From NCBI GenBank assembly GCA_903921455.1, contig CAIXPZ010000201.1, forward strand, positions 1 to 43,950: a DNA stretch of 43,950 nucleotides, in the 5' to 3' direction. Source of the DNA: an uncultured Verrucomicrobia subdivision 3 bacterium. Its GTDB lineage: Bacteria > Verrucomicrobiota > Verrucomicrobiae > Limisphaerales > UBA11358. A program made the translations under genes and the position numbers. The notes below the pieces were generated by a model, which was not told where the DNA came from, made no database searches, and saw only the letters and a list, made by a program, of their open reading frames with translations. This document shows positions 42,948 to 43,950 of this stretch, piece by piece (the first letter of the stretch is position 1; every line of letters begins with the position of its first letter).

Positions 42948-43564
42948 TGAATCCGAAACGCGCCCGCGAGAATATGTTGCAGCGCCGCCGTGAATTCGGC
43001 GTTCTCTTGCGCGGCCTCCGGCTCAAGCGGGGTTTGAGCGGCGCAGAACTCGCCGTCAAAACCGGCAAACTTTCACGAACCACGCTGGCATCGATTGAAC
43101 TCGGCCAGCGGCAGGCCGGCGCGCAAGTAAGCGAACGGTTGGCCGATGCCTTGGGCTTGACGGGCGATGATCGTCAAAATTTTCTGGTCGCCGGTCTGCG
43201 GACGACTGTCGGCGAATTGTTACCCCAAAAATCCAAGGGTTTAGATCCCGAACATTTCAGTCCGATGTGGCGATTGCTCATGAGTCATGGCATCAGATCG
43301 AATGACGGCCACCGCATTCGCCTTGATGCAAAGCTAAGCAGCGAATCTTCTGCGGAGCTGAAACGGGCGGCAAGCAGGCTTGCAGAAAAAGCCGCGAACC
43401 TATCAGCACGCATACGCGGAGCGCTAGAGGGCACAGATGATCCATTCATGTTAGATATCGAGATTGAAGTCCAAGACGGCACAGTCATGCTGGTACAGCT
43501 ACTTCCTGCCAGCAGCAAAATTTTGCCCCCTCCGAATTCCAAGCCGAAACTAGCCCAGGCGTAA
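42947..43564 (+). CDS. XRE-family helix-turn-helix regulator
   Basis: A 205-residue DNA-binding protein. An N-terminal XRE/HTH_3 domain (about residues 14-75) reads FGVLLRGLRLKRGLSGAELAV, SRTTLASIELGQRQ and SERLADALGLTGDDRQNFL. The remaining half is of unknown type, with a helical segment ELKRAASRLAEKAANLSARI and a strand-rich end (FMLDIEIEVQDGTVMLVQLL). Its promoter and that of the next gene share the motif GTGAGAACA, so it is probably a repressor controlling itself and its neighbour. A leaderless start is predicted. Confidence 0.85.
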   Translation: MNPKRARENMLQRRREFGVLLRGLRLKRGLSGAELAVKTGKLSRTTLASIELGQRQAGAQVSERLADALGLTGDDRQNFLVAGLRTTVGELLPQKSKGLDPEHFSPMWRLLMSHGIRSNDGHRIRLDAKLSSESSAELKRAASRLAEKAANLSARIRGALEGTDDPFMLDIEIEVQDGTVMLVQLLPASSKILPPPNSKPKLAQA

Positions 43565-43600
43565 TATTCACAGCGGAACGCTGCGGCAAGTTTCTTTTTC

Positions 43601-43629
43601 TTGACGTGTTCTCACTTGTCGAGTACATT
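43601..43629 (+). promoter_or_regulatory. promoter with inverted copy of the XRE operator motif
   Basis: TTGACG (43601-43606), 17-nt spacer, TACATT (43624-43629). The spacer begins with TGTTCTCAC (43607-43615), the exact reverse complement of the GTGAGAACA motif of the XRE promoter. ATG follows 8 nt after the -10; a GGGAG stretch lies just before it but may be outside the transcript. Confidence 0.65.
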
Positions 43630-43637
43630 GCGGGAGC

Positions 43638-43910
43638 ATGGTTTGCAGAAAAATATCATTCGATAATTCTCCATCGCTCAAGCTCGGCTTTCGCCGTCAT
43701 GAGGCGGCGGCGGCTTTCGGCAGTGTTCAACTCCTGGACGACATGTGGCGGGCGGGCTGGCTAAAGCCGGTTGTCAACCGACACAAATTGGTGCTTTTCG
43801 ACCGTGGAGATTGTAAACGGCGGTTGAAAAGTGCGGCGGGTGGCGCTCGAAAAGTGCCTCACCTTCCGAGCAAAGGGAACTGGATTTTCAGGTCTCCGTC
43901 AAGCTGTTGA
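43638..43910 (+). CDS. small DNA-binding-like protein of the element
   Basis: A 90-residue basic protein. The middle part (FRRHEAAAAFGSVQLLDDMWRAGWLKPVV) looks like a winged or helix-turn-helix domain in the style of excisionase/AlpA proteins, where a helical pair ends with a turn and strand (KLVLFDRGDCKRRL). The C-terminal third is Ser/Arg-rich. With the integrase and XRE gene upstream and the shared operator, an excisionase or second regulator is plausible. The start ATG and GGGAG before it are clear. No specific family could be fixed. Confidence 0.6.
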   Translation: MVCRKISFDNSPSLKLGFRRHEAAAAFGSVQLLDDMWRAGWLKPVVNRHKLVLFDRGDCKRRLKSAAGGARKVPHLPSKGNWIFRSPSSC

Positions 43911-43950
43911 TTCCGCTTCGAGGTAGAAGCAGCAGGAGGGGGAGCTTCGA

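Larger units (their letters stand above)
41718..43950. mobile_element. left part of a putative integrated element beside tRNA-Val
   Basis: A tRNA gene, a repeat-rich 117-bp region, a tyrosine recombinase, an XRE regulator and a small DNA-binding-like gene lie in this order, all rightward, and the element leaves the window on the right. No second att copy can be seen because the far end is missing. The recombinase lies on the 5' side of the tRNA, which is less usual than the 3' side, so integration into the tRNA is likely but not proven. Confidence 0.6.

Overview
The window looks like chromosomal DNA of a GC-rich environmental bacterium, most probably a member of the Verrucomicrobiota (Pedosphaera/Limisphaera-like). 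This is inferred from gene content: a giant Calx-beta surface protein with a typical verrucomicrobial C-terminus, hopanoid HpnH, TatT-like TPR and NIPSNAP proteins, and very few Shine-Dalgarno sequences. No 16S gene is present, so the taxonomy is inference.

Layout. 1-4100: an STAS-like protein, then a leftward perR-sufB-sufC operon with a perfect 21-bp PerR-type palindrome at its promoter. 4100-6640: a TPR lipoprotein-like gene divergent from a small lipoprotein plus hpnH, closed by a clear terminator. 6700-14140: one 2,478-residue secreted metalloprotease with ten Calx-beta repeats. 14350-18930: an NtrC-type regulator, an AT-rich orphan gene, a VOC protein, and an RNA-handling set (DEAD-box helicase, IF-1, RRM protein). 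19250-20720: two tiny Lys/Ala-rich proteins, each followed by nearly the same hairpin, flanking a J-domain protein. 20770-28360: single-gene units (TMEM175 channel, esterase, NIPSNAP, PhnA, cupin, MFS, DUF4256, secreted C1 peptidase). 28460-31540: a proteostasis operon (His/Cys-rich membrane miniprotein, Hsp20, Lon). 31600-39850: nucleotide metabolism (purF; deoC-ALDH-ALDH-like-deoC; pyrR-pyrB with an attenuator-like leader). 40330-41720: NUDIX, a Tudor-like protein and tRNA-Val(CAC). 41720-43950: the start of an integrated element (tyrosine recombinase, XRE regulator and a small DNA-binding-like protein, the last two sharing an operator-like motif).

The most unusual signals are not protein families. 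(1) Three intergenic spacers (sufB-sufC, pyrR-pyrB, upstream of NUDIX) carry arrays of degenerate 8-10-nt units arranged as two opposing arms; sequences differ but the architecture is the same. (2) About a dozen genes have a TA...T -10 hexamer 6-8 nt before the start codon, which predicts leaderless mRNAs. (3) Two lysine-rich microproteins share a CTCTCCTG/CAGGAGAG hairpin. (4) An ALDH16-like enzyme appears split into two genes sandwiched between two different deoC genes.

All calls come from reading the sequence and from recalled family knowledge; no searches were run.
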